Both the position numbers and the translations under genes were made by a program. A stretch of DNA of 34,719 nt from positions 1-34,719 of the forward strand of contig JARKQF010000322.1 of the NCBI GenBank assembly GCA_029973975.1, read 5' to 3'. Within the stretch, counting starts at the first letter, position 1, and the number at the start of each line of letters is the position of its first letter. The notes beneath the pieces are model-generated. The model searched no databases, was not told the DNA's origin, and worked only from the letters and a program-made list of their open reading frames with translations. Shown here in pieces: positions 15,794 to 23,706 of this stretch. The stretch is from Paludibacter sp. Lineage in GTDB: Bacteria; Bacteroidota; Bacteroidia; Bacteroidales; Paludibacteraceae.

Positions 15794-16507
15794 TTACCAA
15801 TGCATCGGTACTTCCATAACAAGTACTCGTGCTTCAGCTGTGGATTTTATTTTGACAGAAGAGCTTTCAGTAATTGAAATGGCATCTCTGCCGGATAATA
15901 AATTTCCTGAGACTTCAATGTTCCCCTCTATCAGTTGAATAAAAACACCCGAACCTTCTCTGTGTAACTTGTATTCAAGCTCTTTTCCTGATGATAAATC
16001 GGCCATATTGAACCATGCATCCTGATGAATCCATACGCCCTGATCATCAGCATTCGGAGATAGAATCTGATAAAATTCATCTTTTTTAGCCCAATCACTG
16101 ATTGTTATCTGGTCATACCTCGGAGTCACATTTTTTTTGTTGGGAATAATCCAGATTTGAAATAAAGTAAGTGGATCAACCTTACTGTCATTATGCTCAC
16201 TGTGAAAAATTCCGGTTCCGGCACTCATTACCTGTAGTTCGCCGGGTTTAATTACTCCTTTATTTCCCATACTGTCCTGATGTAATACTGCACCGGTAAA
16301 TGGTATGGTGATAATTTCCATGTTGTCGTGCGGATGTCGGCCGAATCCTTCGCCGGCAGCAATCCAATCGTCATTTAGGACTCTCAGCGCCCCGAAATGT
16401 ATTCTTTCAGGATTGTAATAGTTGGCAAAACTAAAAGTGTGATTGGTCTTGAGCCAACCGTGATCGGCATGCCCTCTTGAATCTGCGGGATATAGTTTTG
16501 TTTTCAT
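15794..16507 (-). CDS. Pirin family protein (YhaK-like)
   Basis: A 237-aa bicupin of the pirin family. The metal site is readable as H58 and H60 in GRHPHDNMEIITIP, and H102 and E104 in FHSEHN. Also typical are the N-terminal TNHTFSFANYYNPERIHFGALRVLNDD and the GELQVMSAGTGI strand. Some homologues oxidise quercetin and some respond to oxidative stress. The true role is usually unknown. It probably heads an operon with DoxX, under a long leader (16508 to about 16629) that carries a sequence repeated before the lipase-like gene. The AraC regulator lies directly upstream. Confidence 0.9.
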   Translation of the reverse strand: MKTKLYPADSRGHADHGWLKTNHTFSFANYYNPERIHFGALRVLNDDWIAAGEGFGRHPHDNMEIITIPFTGAVLHQDSMGNKGVIKPGELQVMSAGTGIFHSEHNDSKVDPLTLFQIWIIPNKKNVTPRYDQITISDWAKKDEFYQILSPNADDQGVWIHQDAWFNMADLSSGKELEYKLHREGSGVFIQLIEGNIEVSGNLLSGRDAISITESSSVKIKSTAEARVLVMEVPMHW

Positions 16508-16571
16508 ACGTTTAAATTTTATTTTTTAGTTGTCGTATGGAACTCTCGATGAAATAATTGATTAAATTAGT
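16508..16571 (-). repeat. Dispersed leader repeat, copy 1 (before pirin)
   Basis: This 64-bp stretch directly before the pirin start matches 20825-20903 before the lipase-like gene. The copies share GGAACTCTCGATGAA and ATAATTGATTAAA exactly, with 5 differences in the first 46 positions next to the start codon. Copy 1 lacks a 20-base block present in copy 2. It lies inside the likely 5' leader, since a -7 box (TATCTTTG on this strand) is at 16643-16636. The remaining gap to 16695 shows only AT-rich sequence. Confidence 0.6.
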
Positions 16572-16695
16572 TCATGTTCGTTTCATATATCTCTTGTTAT
16601 GTTGTTACTTATTCTTTACACATTATTTGATGATGCAAAGATACAGCCACTTATACAAGTAAAAATTAATAAAAACAGGAGAAAAATTGCAAAAA

Positions 16696-17580
16696 TCAGG
16701 ACAAAACGATACCCGTACGAAATTCAGAAGGAGTTAAACCTGTGTTTTTCTTGAAAAAATTATTGAAATGAGCAGATTCATCAAATCCAAGGGCATACGC
16801 GAGTTCTTTACCGGTCTGAGTTGAGAACAGCAGGGAACGCTTCGCTTCTATTACCAATTTCGACTGAATATGATCTTTTGCAGATTTACCCGTGATTGAT
16901 TTCACGGTTTTATTCAGATAATCGGATGTAACGGCGAGTTTATCAGCATAGTCTCCAACTTTGTGATATTCGGTATAATGCTTATTGAGCAATTGTTTAA
17001 ATCCCCGCAGAATGTGATTGGTTGTTTCGAGGAACTGCGGATTATCTGATTTGAACAAAGAACAATGGTTGTTACACTGAATTAGAAGCAGTTTCACGAG
17101 CGCGCCCACAGCCTCCAGAGTGTACTTCCCGGTTGATGTTGCAAAACTCTCAATCTGATCGAACAGATTCAGGTAATTGGACACTGTATCCTGATTTATT
17201 GGAAGAGGGGGGGATTGACCATAATCATCAAATAGATATATTTCATTAATCAGGTAATCAGGAATAGCGTTACTCAACAGGAATTCTTCTGTAAAAGAAA
17301 TAATTCTACCCTGCGGAGGAGAATCAAACACAAGCTGATGCATCTGCCCGGGAAGTACGAAGAATATCTGCAAGTCTGTTACTCTGTATTCGTTAAAATC
17401 AATCACATGAAAACCGGATCCTTTTTCCACAAAGTATATATTATAATAATCATGGCGGTGAGGAACCGGTTTTTTGCCGGAAGCTTTTTTATAAAGTTCC
17501 TCCATTCTTTTCATCGAAAAATGCGGAGAAAAATTTGATTTTTCAGCAAGTGAATATGTTTTGACTTCCCGATGCAGCAT
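16696..17580 (-). CDS. AraC-family transcriptional regulator
   Basis: A 294-aa protein. The N-terminal part (about 30-130) has a cupin-like sensor with VPHRHDYYNIYFVEKGSGFHVIDF and VLPGQMHQL. The C-terminal 100 residues hold two helix-turn-helix units, the first around YADKLAVTSDYLNKTVKSITGKS and the second with the AraC signature ELAYALGFDESAHFNNFFKKNTGLTPSEFR. The inducer is not known. The closest target is the pirin-DoxX unit downstream on the same strand. It begins 30 bp after the Nudix gene and may be co-transcribed with it. Confidence 0.9.
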   Translation of the reverse strand: MLHREVKTYSLAEKSNFSPHFSMKRMEELYKKASGKKPVPHRHDYYNIYFVEKGSGFHVIDFNEYRVTDLQIFFVLPGQMHQLVFDSPPQGRIISFTEEFLLSNAIPDYLINEIYLFDDYGQSPPLPINQDTVSNYLNLFDQIESFATSTGKYTLEAVGALVKLLLIQCNNHCSLFKSDNPQFLETTNHILRGFKQLLNKHYTEYHKVGDYADKLAVTSDYLNKTVKSITGKSAKDHIQSKLVIEAKRSLLFSTQTGKELAYALGFDESAHFNNFFKKNTGLTPSEFRTGIVLS

Positions 17581-17610
17581 AATTGTTACTTTTTATTTTA
17601 TAAAATGCTA

Positions 17611-18231
17611 TTAACAATCCAAATCTAATAACTCAGTTAAAATCATGGCTGTTGCACCCCAGATAATTGCCCCTTCGACGTCGAAATATGGCGCTTTAGT
17701 TAAACGGGTGCTGTTATGTGTTTTGAATTCTCTGACCTTTATAACATCAGGATGTTTAAAGTGTTCATAATTGAGTACTAAAACCTCTTGTACTTCCCTT
17801 TCATTGATATTAAAAACTGGTTTTTCATTTACATATCCTACAAAAGCCCTGACCATAAAGTTACTTGGGGGAATATATAAGTCCGTCAAATGCCCGAGTA
17901 TATCTACTGTTTCTGTTTTTATTCCGATTTCTTCCTCTACCTCCCTCAGAGCCGTTGTTTTCAATTCCTTATCTGATTCTTCATACCTTCCTCCGGGGAA
18001 AGCAATTTGCCCTGAATGTATCCCAACGTATTCGCTGCGCCGTATAAAAACAATTTTCAGTTTGCCATCTTCATGAAATAAAATAATCAAAACGGCGCTG
18101 AGGCGGGGATTTAAATCATCCGGATTAATTTTGAATAGTTCTTCTGCACGATGTTCAGGCGCCATTTTAATGTGAGAATCGATTCCCGGAAGTTTCTCTG
18201 CAAGCTTGTATTTTAGTTGGTTAATATTCAT
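17611..18231 (-). CDS. Nudix hydrolase, CoA-pyrophosphatase-like
   Basis: A 206-aa Nudix enzyme. The Nudix box reads GGRYEESDKELKTTALREVE followed by EEIG, with the REVEEEIG catalytic helix. The preceding RRSEYVGIHSGQIAFPGG is the hallmark of the CoA diphosphatase (NudL/NUDT7-8) group, which cleaves CoA and oxidised CoA to phosphopantetheine and ADP. Substrate assignment rests on this motif only. It heads the Nudix-AraC pair on the minus strand. Confidence 0.88.
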   Translation of the reverse strand: MNINQLKYKLAEKLPGIDSHIKMAPEHRAEELFKINPDDLNPRLSAVLIILFHEDGKLKIVFIRRSEYVGIHSGQIAFPGGRYEESDKELKTTALREVEEEIGIKTETVDILGHLTDLYIPPSNFMVRAFVGYVNEKPVFNINEREVQEVLVLNYEHFKHPDVIKVREFKTHNSTRLTKAPYFDVEGAIIWGATAMILTELLDLDC

Positions 18232-18309
18232 GATAAAAAATCAGTCGCTGCAGGTTAGGTGCAACAACTGACAAATTTAAAATAATTATTTTAAACAGGG
18301 GCTAATTTC

Positions 18310-19578
18310 TTATTCGCTTCCTGACAATTCACCTTTAGAACCCAAATTAAGTTGATAGCAATATGCATTAAAATAGTCAAATACATACAGTTTACCTTCA
18401 AAAACTTTAGGCTTACACCCGGTTAGAAAATTATTCTCAGGAGATGAAATTTTCTGTTTTATTTCTCCTGTTTGTATCTCGGCGATATAAAGTCTGCCAT
18501 CTCTGCTGATTAGATAAACCATCCCGTCAAATACGGCAGCATTTCCACCGGTAATTCCATGCTCATAAATAGTTTGACCTGTTTTTATATCTAATCCGAT
18601 ATAGCGATTGGCACCCCACAAAAATAATACACCTTTATCAGCTAATATATCGGTCGTTATCAGGTTGAAAATATCGGTTGTCTGACATGTCCATTCAGAG
18701 GTTCCTGTTTGGGGATTCAGACAAAACACTTTTCTGCCACTTATACAGTATATCAAATCCTCATACAGAATGAGATCTGTCACGTTGTAATGCACGTCAT
18801 CCACTATATTGATTTTTGAAATCAGATTTCCGCTTTTTAAATCAAGCAAACAAACTGCACTTTCTTTGGCATTGAGATTCGATTGATCTCCAAATTCCTT
18901 GGTTGAAAACAGGAACAACGGCTGATTTGTGCTTTTCATTGTACAAAAAGAAGATGAGTTTAGCTCAAGCTTTTTATATCGGTGAGAAGGAGCAAGTGTC
19001 AGAATTCTGGAGGTATCACCGGTAAGTACATCTCCCCGGAAAATAATTGTTTCTTTATCCGATTCCGAAACAAAAAAGAACAGGTTATCATATCCGCCTA
19101 TATCTTTACATGTAGGGTATGAAAACGTTTTGGAGATTTCAATTTTCCACTCACAATTACCATTATCAAGATTGAGACAGATAATCCGGTCAAATTTACA
19201 AAACGGTTCAAATTTAGACATTTTAATGACCATGTGATTTTCAAAAAGATATGGTTTTCCCCAGAAAAACATCGGGTTTCTTGCATCATAATCGTGTGGA
19301 AAAGTCCAGTTGATTTTTCCGGTTTCGAGATTCAGTGCATGTATCCTGTTGTCTTCTCCGTTCTCGTTTGTAAAAATGGTAGAATGGAAAAATATGTTAC
19401 CCTTATACACAGGTAAGCCAATTAACCCGTCATTGTAAATTCCTGCTTTACCTGGTAATCTGGTTGCCCATATTGGTTTGGGTCCTTCGACCTTTTTGGG
19501 GTCTGGATAACTGATGTTACCACAACTGAAGAAACAACATAACGAAATAAAGAATAAATAATTACCTGCTGAATGCAT
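18310..19578 (-). CDS. PQQ-like beta-propeller lipoprotein
   Basis: A 422-aa protein with a lipoprotein signal peptide (MHSAGNYLFFISLCCFFS then lipobox Cys and GN) and repeated PQQ/WD-like propeller blades, seen as recurring phrases such as IHALNLETGKINWTF, IICLNLDNGNCEWK, VFCLNPQTGTSEWTC, IGLDIKTGQTIYE and LYIAEIQTGEIKQK. That gives about seven blades. No catalytic residues are recognisable, so a scaffold or binding role is likely. The start at 19578 makes the signal peptide N-terminal and gives a 17-bp overlap with the lipase-like gene upstream. An ATG at 19629 would add 17 residues before the signal. Confidence 0.78.
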   Translation of the reverse strand: MHSAGNYLFFISLCCFFSCGNISYPDPKKVEGPKPIWATRLPGKAGIYNDGLIGLPVYKGNIFFHSTIFTNENGEDNRIHALNLETGKINWTFPHDYDARNPMFFWGKPYLFENHMVIKMSKFEPFCKFDRIICLNLDNGNCEWKIEISKTFSYPTCKDIGGYDNLFFFVSESDKETIIFRGDVLTGDTSRILTLAPSHRYKKLELNSSSFCTMKSTNQPLFLFSTKEFGDQSNLNAKESAVCLLDLKSGNLISKINIVDDVHYNVTDLILYEDLIYCISGRKVFCLNPQTGTSEWTCQTTDIFNLITTDILADKGVLFLWGANRYIGLDIKTGQTIYEHGITGGNAAVFDGMVYLISRDGRLYIAEIQTGEIKQKISSPENNFLTGCKPKVFEGKLYVFDYFNAYCYQLNLGSKGELSGSE

Positions 19579-20824
19579 TTCCGTATTTTTTATTGATGAT
19601 AATCTCTTCCAATAATTTGCGCATCTCAATGTGATTGCCCATCTCCTGGTGATTTACGCTTAATACCCTGATATTATAGGTGTTGTCTTTATGTTCCATC
19701 CCTGAAATCACATCTTGTCTTGACAGGATACCATCATTTTCCAGGATACAGGGTAGATAGCATTTTTTACAGCTTAATTTTTGCATGTCTATGCCTTTCG
19801 GAATACAATAATCCTGTAAGCGATATTCCACAGCTCCCATGTTAGAAGCAAAATCAGCATGCATTCCAACATCCAGATAACGGTACAGGGCATCCCATTC
19901 GAGACGTGCTTTCAAAACCAATTCTCGGGTCCGCCAAATCCAGGGCATGAAAACAGCCGGAACTGCCAATGCTTTGTAAACAAGGTTATGGGTTTGCTGT
20001 ATTTGATTGATGAATGCCAACCCTGCCTGAATCTTTGGAATAAATTCCTGGTCAAAACTTTGATCCCGATATTGAGGATTCTTAACTTCAGAAATTTTTG
20101 ATAAAGATCCGATGGCTCTGACAACCTGCCAATGGTCTTCTGCACCATAAATGTTAATATGCGGGACTGTTTCTGTTTTCGCGTTTAAATGCTGAAGGAA
20201 AGTACTTCCGGGCAACATATCCCTGATGCATGGATGGCTGAGGGCATAAATTCCCATCCCGGTTTGAAGCACAGTTTTAAGAGAAGTGAGGACTCCGTTC
20301 TGTGTTGAGTTCTTGAAAATTGTTATCGGAATGACAATCGGAGCAGCAATTGTAGTGACCGGAAAACCGCTGAAAACTCCGGATAAAATGGAATTATCTG
20401 CGGCTCTTGATGCCATTCTGATTGCCTGATGGAAAAAATCGTATGTTTTGCCACTGAGCGTGTTTTTCAACAAAACAGAACCGGAATTTGGCGTTCCTAC
20501 TGTAATTATCCCTTTTATTTTTGGAGAAAATCCGGTTAAAGACCGTGCAACTAACCCTCCCATACTGTGTGCAATTATAACCAGGTCGGCATCAATCTCA
20601 AGAGCTTTGATGTCATTCAAATAAAGTCTGTTTGCGATTCCGGCGATTGTGTTGTTTGATGGGTACTCAATAACAAAACCGTTTGTAGCAGTCAGGTATG
20701 GCTGATAGATATCCCAGGTGTTAGGCCCCTTTTCTCCTTCCAGTCCATGGAGCCAGATAAATTTCTTTTGTGGGAAAGCTGTTGTGCTGATTATGAGGAA
20801 GATAATCAGGGCAATATTTTTCAT
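19562..20824 (-). CDS. Secreted lipase-like alpha/beta hydrolase
   Basis: A 420-aa protein with a short signal peptide (MKNIALIIFLIISTTAFPQ) followed by an alpha/beta-hydrolase core. FIWLHGLEGEKGPNTW forms the oxyanion-loop region and IIAHSMGGLVARSL the nucleophile elbow with Ser in HSMGG, then GIITVGTPNSGS as in triacylglycerol lipases and PGAP1-like esterases. A late catalytic His is likely in VLSVNHQEMG, near the C-terminus. A four-Cys patch (CKKCYLPC plus a nearby Cys) may be disulfide-bonded. The natural substrate is unknown, and lipid or ester cleavage at the cell surface is likely. Middle gene of a three-gene unit with two lipoproteins. Confidence 0.8.
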   Translation of the reverse strand: MKNIALIIFLIISTTAFPQKKFIWLHGLEGEKGPNTWDIYQPYLTATNGFVIEYPSNNTIAGIANRLYLNDIKALEIDADLVIIAHSMGGLVARSLTGFSPKIKGIITVGTPNSGSVLLKNTLSGKTYDFFHQAIRMASRAADNSILSGVFSGFPVTTIAAPIVIPITIFKNSTQNGVLTSLKTVLQTGMGIYALSHPCIRDMLPGSTFLQHLNAKTETVPHINIYGAEDHWQVVRAIGSLSKISEVKNPQYRDQSFDQEFIPKIQAGLAFINQIQQTHNLVYKALAVPAVFMPWIWRTRELVLKARLEWDALYRYLDVGMHADFASNMGAVEYRLQDYCIPKGIDMQKLSCKKCYLPCILENDGILSRQDVISGMEHKDNTYNIRVLSVNHQEMGNHIEMRKLLEEIIINKKYGNAFSR

Positions 20825-20903
20825 ACGTTTGAATTTTGTTTTTTAATTGTAGTTTGGAACTCTCGATGAATTAACGGTCAGCGAAGCTAAATAATTGATT
20901 AAA
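20825..20903 (-). repeat. Dispersed leader repeat, copy 2 (before the lipase-like gene)
   Basis: Second copy of the sequence at 16508-16571, again ending directly at the start codon. It differs by a clean 20-base insertion, TTAACGGTCAGCGAAGCTAA (20871-20890), between the blocks GGAACTCTCGATGAA and ATAATTGATTAAA. Here it fills almost all of the gap after the preceding lipoprotein gene, so it may act at the RNA level or carry an internal promoter. Confidence 0.6.
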
Positions 20904-20917
20904 CTGATAACAATCAT

Positions 20918-21916
20918 TTATTTAAAATAATAGCGTGTTTGGTTTGTTTTATAGAACTCCTTTGAATGCCTGATAACAGGATATCCTTCTGAGTTCATTG
21001 TCAGGGTAAAGGTTTCAATTGATTGCGGGTTTTCACATATCACCCTGTTATGGTGCAGACTCATCAGGTTTTTACTTGAATTATAAGTGTATTTTTTTCG
21101 TTGTATTAGGTTATTTCCCTGAAAAATATCGTGTTGTAGTGTTTTTGTCATTTCCGGATTCAATTCGATGCGGCTTTTTAAGGTTCCGCTTATCCCCGGA
21201 TAGACTCCGGAAGTGTTTTTCTCATTTGTAACCGGTGATTCTATCATAACATTACCGTTCGGTAGCTCGCAGATATTATTTCCGGCAGTGCAATACTGTT
21301 TAAAATACTTGGTTCCGGATTTTGGATTATTTTGTTTGTCCGGAGTGTTCCGGTTTATTTTCAAGACATAAACCTTCATGGTGTCGATAAAATCACGCAT
21401 GTCCGGTTCCGGGAACGCTTCCTGCGTGAGGATTTCACCTGCTGCATTATAAACAGTTAACATTCCGTTTTTTTGTGTTGTCAATGCAATCCTTGATTTT
21501 TCAGCAACAGGAGTTTCAGTAAGTTGAAAAATCATATTATCGGTAAGAGGAGTCAGAAACTCAGTAATACTTTCCATTGTTCCGTCTGTAAATATCCGCG
21601 TACGGTTTTTCGTTTCTTTTACAAGTGGGATTTCATCGTAGGAGAAAACTGTATCCACACTTGAAGGTTTATCCCGTTTCATTTTTTGTCTCAGGAATGT
21701 GTTTTTATTAATGAGATCTGTCAATTCGCGAGTCAGAAAATCATCATGAATACTTTCTTGTAAATATTCTGTTTGATCTATTAGAGTAACATGTGTCAAC
21801 ATTTCAATGACGATATCTTGCCGGTCGGTTGATATCTCGGATTGAAAATCATTATTGCATGATGTATTAGATAAAAAGAACCCGGCACAAACAAGGTAAA
21901 CAGAAACAGATTTCAT
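20918..21916 (-). CDS. Lipoprotein of unknown function, 332 aa
   Basis: Signal peptide MKSVSVYLVCAGFFLSNTS followed by a lipobox Cys and NNDFQSE, so an outer-membrane lipoprotein. I recognise no family. The mature part starts with an acidic helical region (about 35-85), then a likely beta-rich domain with many Thr and Asn, including YFKQYCTAGNNICELPNG with two Cys that could bond. No metal or catalytic motif stands out. It is the first of three minus-strand genes with the lipase-like protein and the propeller lipoprotein, and could be a partner or inhibitor of the hydrolase. That is inference from position only. The 21917-22080 gap upstream is AT-rich with no clear promoter match. Confidence 0.65.
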   Translation of the reverse strand: MKSVSVYLVCAGFFLSNTSCNNDFQSEISTDRQDIVIEMLTHVTLIDQTEYLQESIHDDFLTRELTDLINKNTFLRQKMKRDKPSSVDTVFSYDEIPLVKETKNRTRIFTDGTMESITEFLTPLTDNMIFQLTETPVAEKSRIALTTQKNGMLTVYNAAGEILTQEAFPEPDMRDFIDTMKVYVLKINRNTPDKQNNPKSGTKYFKQYCTAGNNICELPNGNVMIESPVTNEKNTSGVYPGISGTLKSRIELNPEMTKTLQHDIFQGNNLIQRKKYTYNSSKNLMSLHHNRVICENPQSIETFTLTMNSEGYPVIRHSKEFYKTNQTRYYFK

Positions 21917-22080
21917 AGATAAATAAATTAAGATTGTTAAACAAACAGATAAATTTTCAGTGTGCTAAATTATTGGAAATAATCACGCAAATTATCAAAA
22001 AATAAATTTCGATAAAAATTTGTACTTTTTACTTATGCTGATTATCAGCTTGATATGTGTTTGTTTGTGTGTGAAATGAA

Positions 22081-22115
22081 AAAAGATAAAAATCAACACA
22101 GGATTTTTATCTTTT
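22081..22115. terminator. Terminator after dprA
   Basis: AAAAGATAAAAATC (22081-22094) and GATTTTTATCTTTT (22102-22115) form a perfect 14-bp stem with a 7-base loop. It begins at the dprA stop codon and is flanked by an A/T tract, so it can end transcription on the minus strand. Confidence 0.7.
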
Positions 22116-23235
22116 ACCCGGGTATTACTGCCCTATAAATCCCTCCCGGAATACATTTAACGAGCGCCTTGAATTCCATTTCGAGAAGAAGCGACGTAAG
22201 TTTGCTGTAAGAAATAGAAGAAATAACTGAGAGTTGATTTACATGGATCCCATCCATATGTTTCCTGATGATGCTATAAATGAGGCTTTCCTCCTCCGAT
22301 AAATCAGTAAATAAAGCTGCCTGAACATCTTTTCTGTGATTTGTTTGTTGATCCCAGCCCATTTGCCTGATAAAGTCTTGAGGCGACTCAATCAGTGACG
22401 CCCGGTTGTTTTTGATGAGCGCATTGCATCCTTTCGACCATTCATCGGTAATTCTGCCCGGAAAAGCGAAAACATCGCGGTTGTAATCGTTAGCCAGTTC
22501 AGCCGTGATAAGCGCACCTCCTTTTTGAGCCGATTCCACAACAATAAGTGCATCAGACATACCTGCAATTATACGGTTGCGTTGTACGAAATTTTGCCGG
22601 TCGGGCTTGGTTTTGCTGAGGTATTCTGTAATAACCCCTCCCTGTTCCAACATGCGTACAGCAATAGATCTGTGTGCTGAAGGATAAATCACGTCAAGTC
22701 CATGCGCAACAATACCTATGGTGGGAATTCTATAATCAAGAGCAGATTTGTGTGCACAAATATCTATTCCATAGGCCAGTCCGCTTATGATTACAAGATT
22801 TGGAATTGTTGTCAATGCAGAAGCCAGGTTACGACAAATTTCCTTTCCATATTCAGTCGCATTTCTGGTACCCACTATGCTCACAAATTTCGCATCGTTG
22901 AGGTTTTGCGCGCATCTGGCAAATAACATCAACGGAGCATCCGGGCATTCTTTAAGTCTGAAAGGATAATTTTTGTCGGTGTAATAGAGGTATTGAATAT
23001 CGTTCTTTAGGATGAATTCAATCTCTTGTTCTGCCCGAAGAAGGGCTTGTTTGTGATTGACAATTTCTTTGGCGAGTGTTTCTCCGATGCCGGGTATCCG
23101 GGAAAGATTGTTCTTTTTTTCCTTGAAAACGGCCTCTTCGTTACCAAGATATGCAATCAGGTTTTTGGCGAGGTTGTTGCCTATACCATTGATCAGCGTA
23201 ATGCCGATCCTGAATTTCAATAAATCAAGATTCAT
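22114..23235 (-). CDS. dprA: DNA-processing protein DprA
   Basis: A 373-aa protein that protects incoming single-stranded DNA and loads RecA during natural transformation. The N-terminal part carries a helix-hairpin-helix-like region (ITLINGIGNNLAKNLIAYLG and RIPGIGETLAKEI). The Rossmann-like core has FVSIVGTRNATEYG, VIISGLAYGIDICAHKSAL, QRNRIIAGMSDALIVVES and KGGALITA. A winged-helix DprA C-terminal domain occupies about the last 65 residues. The ATG at 23235 is used because the in-frame start two codons earlier is TTG. It is 36 bp after the VanZ-like gene on the same strand. Other competence genes are not nearby. Confidence 0.93.
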   Translation of the reverse strand: MNLDLLKFRIGITLINGIGNNLAKNLIAYLGNEEAVFKEKKNNLSRIPGIGETLAKEIVNHKQALLRAEQEIEFILKNDIQYLYYTDKNYPFRLKECPDAPLMLFARCAQNLNDAKFVSIVGTRNATEYGKEICRNLASALTTIPNLVIISGLAYGIDICAHKSALDYRIPTIGIVAHGLDVIYPSAHRSIAVRMLEQGGVITEYLSKTKPDRQNFVQRNRIIAGMSDALIVVESAQKGGALITAELANDYNRDVFAFPGRITDEWSKGCNALIKNNRASLIESPQDFIRQMGWDQQTNHRKDVQAALFTDLSEEESLIYSIIRKHMDGIHVNQLSVISSISYSKLTSLLLEMEFKALVKCIPGGIYRAVIPG

Positions 23236-23271
23236 AAACAAACAAATAAAAAGTAAACAGGTTGCAGGATG

Positions 23272-23646
23272 TTAAAACATCTTTTTAAAAACAGTAAATA
23301 TACCCCAGCCGGTAAGTATCCCAATGGTATTGCTTAAGCTGTCGTATATGTCTGTAAATCTTTCTTTCATAAATACCGGTTGTAAGATCTCTGTAACAAT
23401 CCCCAGTATAAAAGGAAATACGAGGCACAGAAGAATAAAAACCAGACGTTTATTCCGGTTAATCTTATCTTGATGATGCTCAAACATTACCACAAGAGTA
23501 AGTGTCAGATACATCAAAAAATGCACAATTTTGTCCCAGAAAGTCACTTTGGGCATATCCTCTAACCCCGAGAAACTACCAAAGGTCAGAATCATAATTA
23601 TCAGGGTCACCAGGATTGTTTTCCAGTAATTTCTGATTAAATTCAT
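23272..23646 (-). CDS. VanZ-like membrane protein
   Basis: A 124-aa protein with four hydrophobic helices and the VanZ-like pattern WDKIVHFLMYLTLTLV, then ILGIVTEILQPVF and DIYDSLSNTIGILTG. Members of this family occur widely next to unrelated genes. One named member affects teicoplanin resistance, but the general function is unknown. A -7 box (TATCTTTG, 23703-23696) suits a transcript of this gene plus dprA and overlaps the end of the nucleoside kinase gene. Confidence 0.82.
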   Translation of the reverse strand: MNLIRNYWKTILVTLIIMILTFGSFSGLEDMPKVTFWDKIVHFLMYLTLTLVVMFEHHQDKINRNKRLVFILLCLVFPFILGIVTEILQPVFMKERFTDIYDSLSNTIGILTGWGIFTVFKKMF

Positions 23647-23706
23647 GTTTTTTCTGTCGTAAAATTTTTAATTCTTTTTCCCGTACAAAGACGTGCAAAG
23701 ATATAA

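Noticed and set aside
20918-21916. Lipoprotein as a SusD-like or TonB-dependent partner
   Set aside because: Neither the length nor any motif fits SusD, and no SusC-like gene is adjacent.
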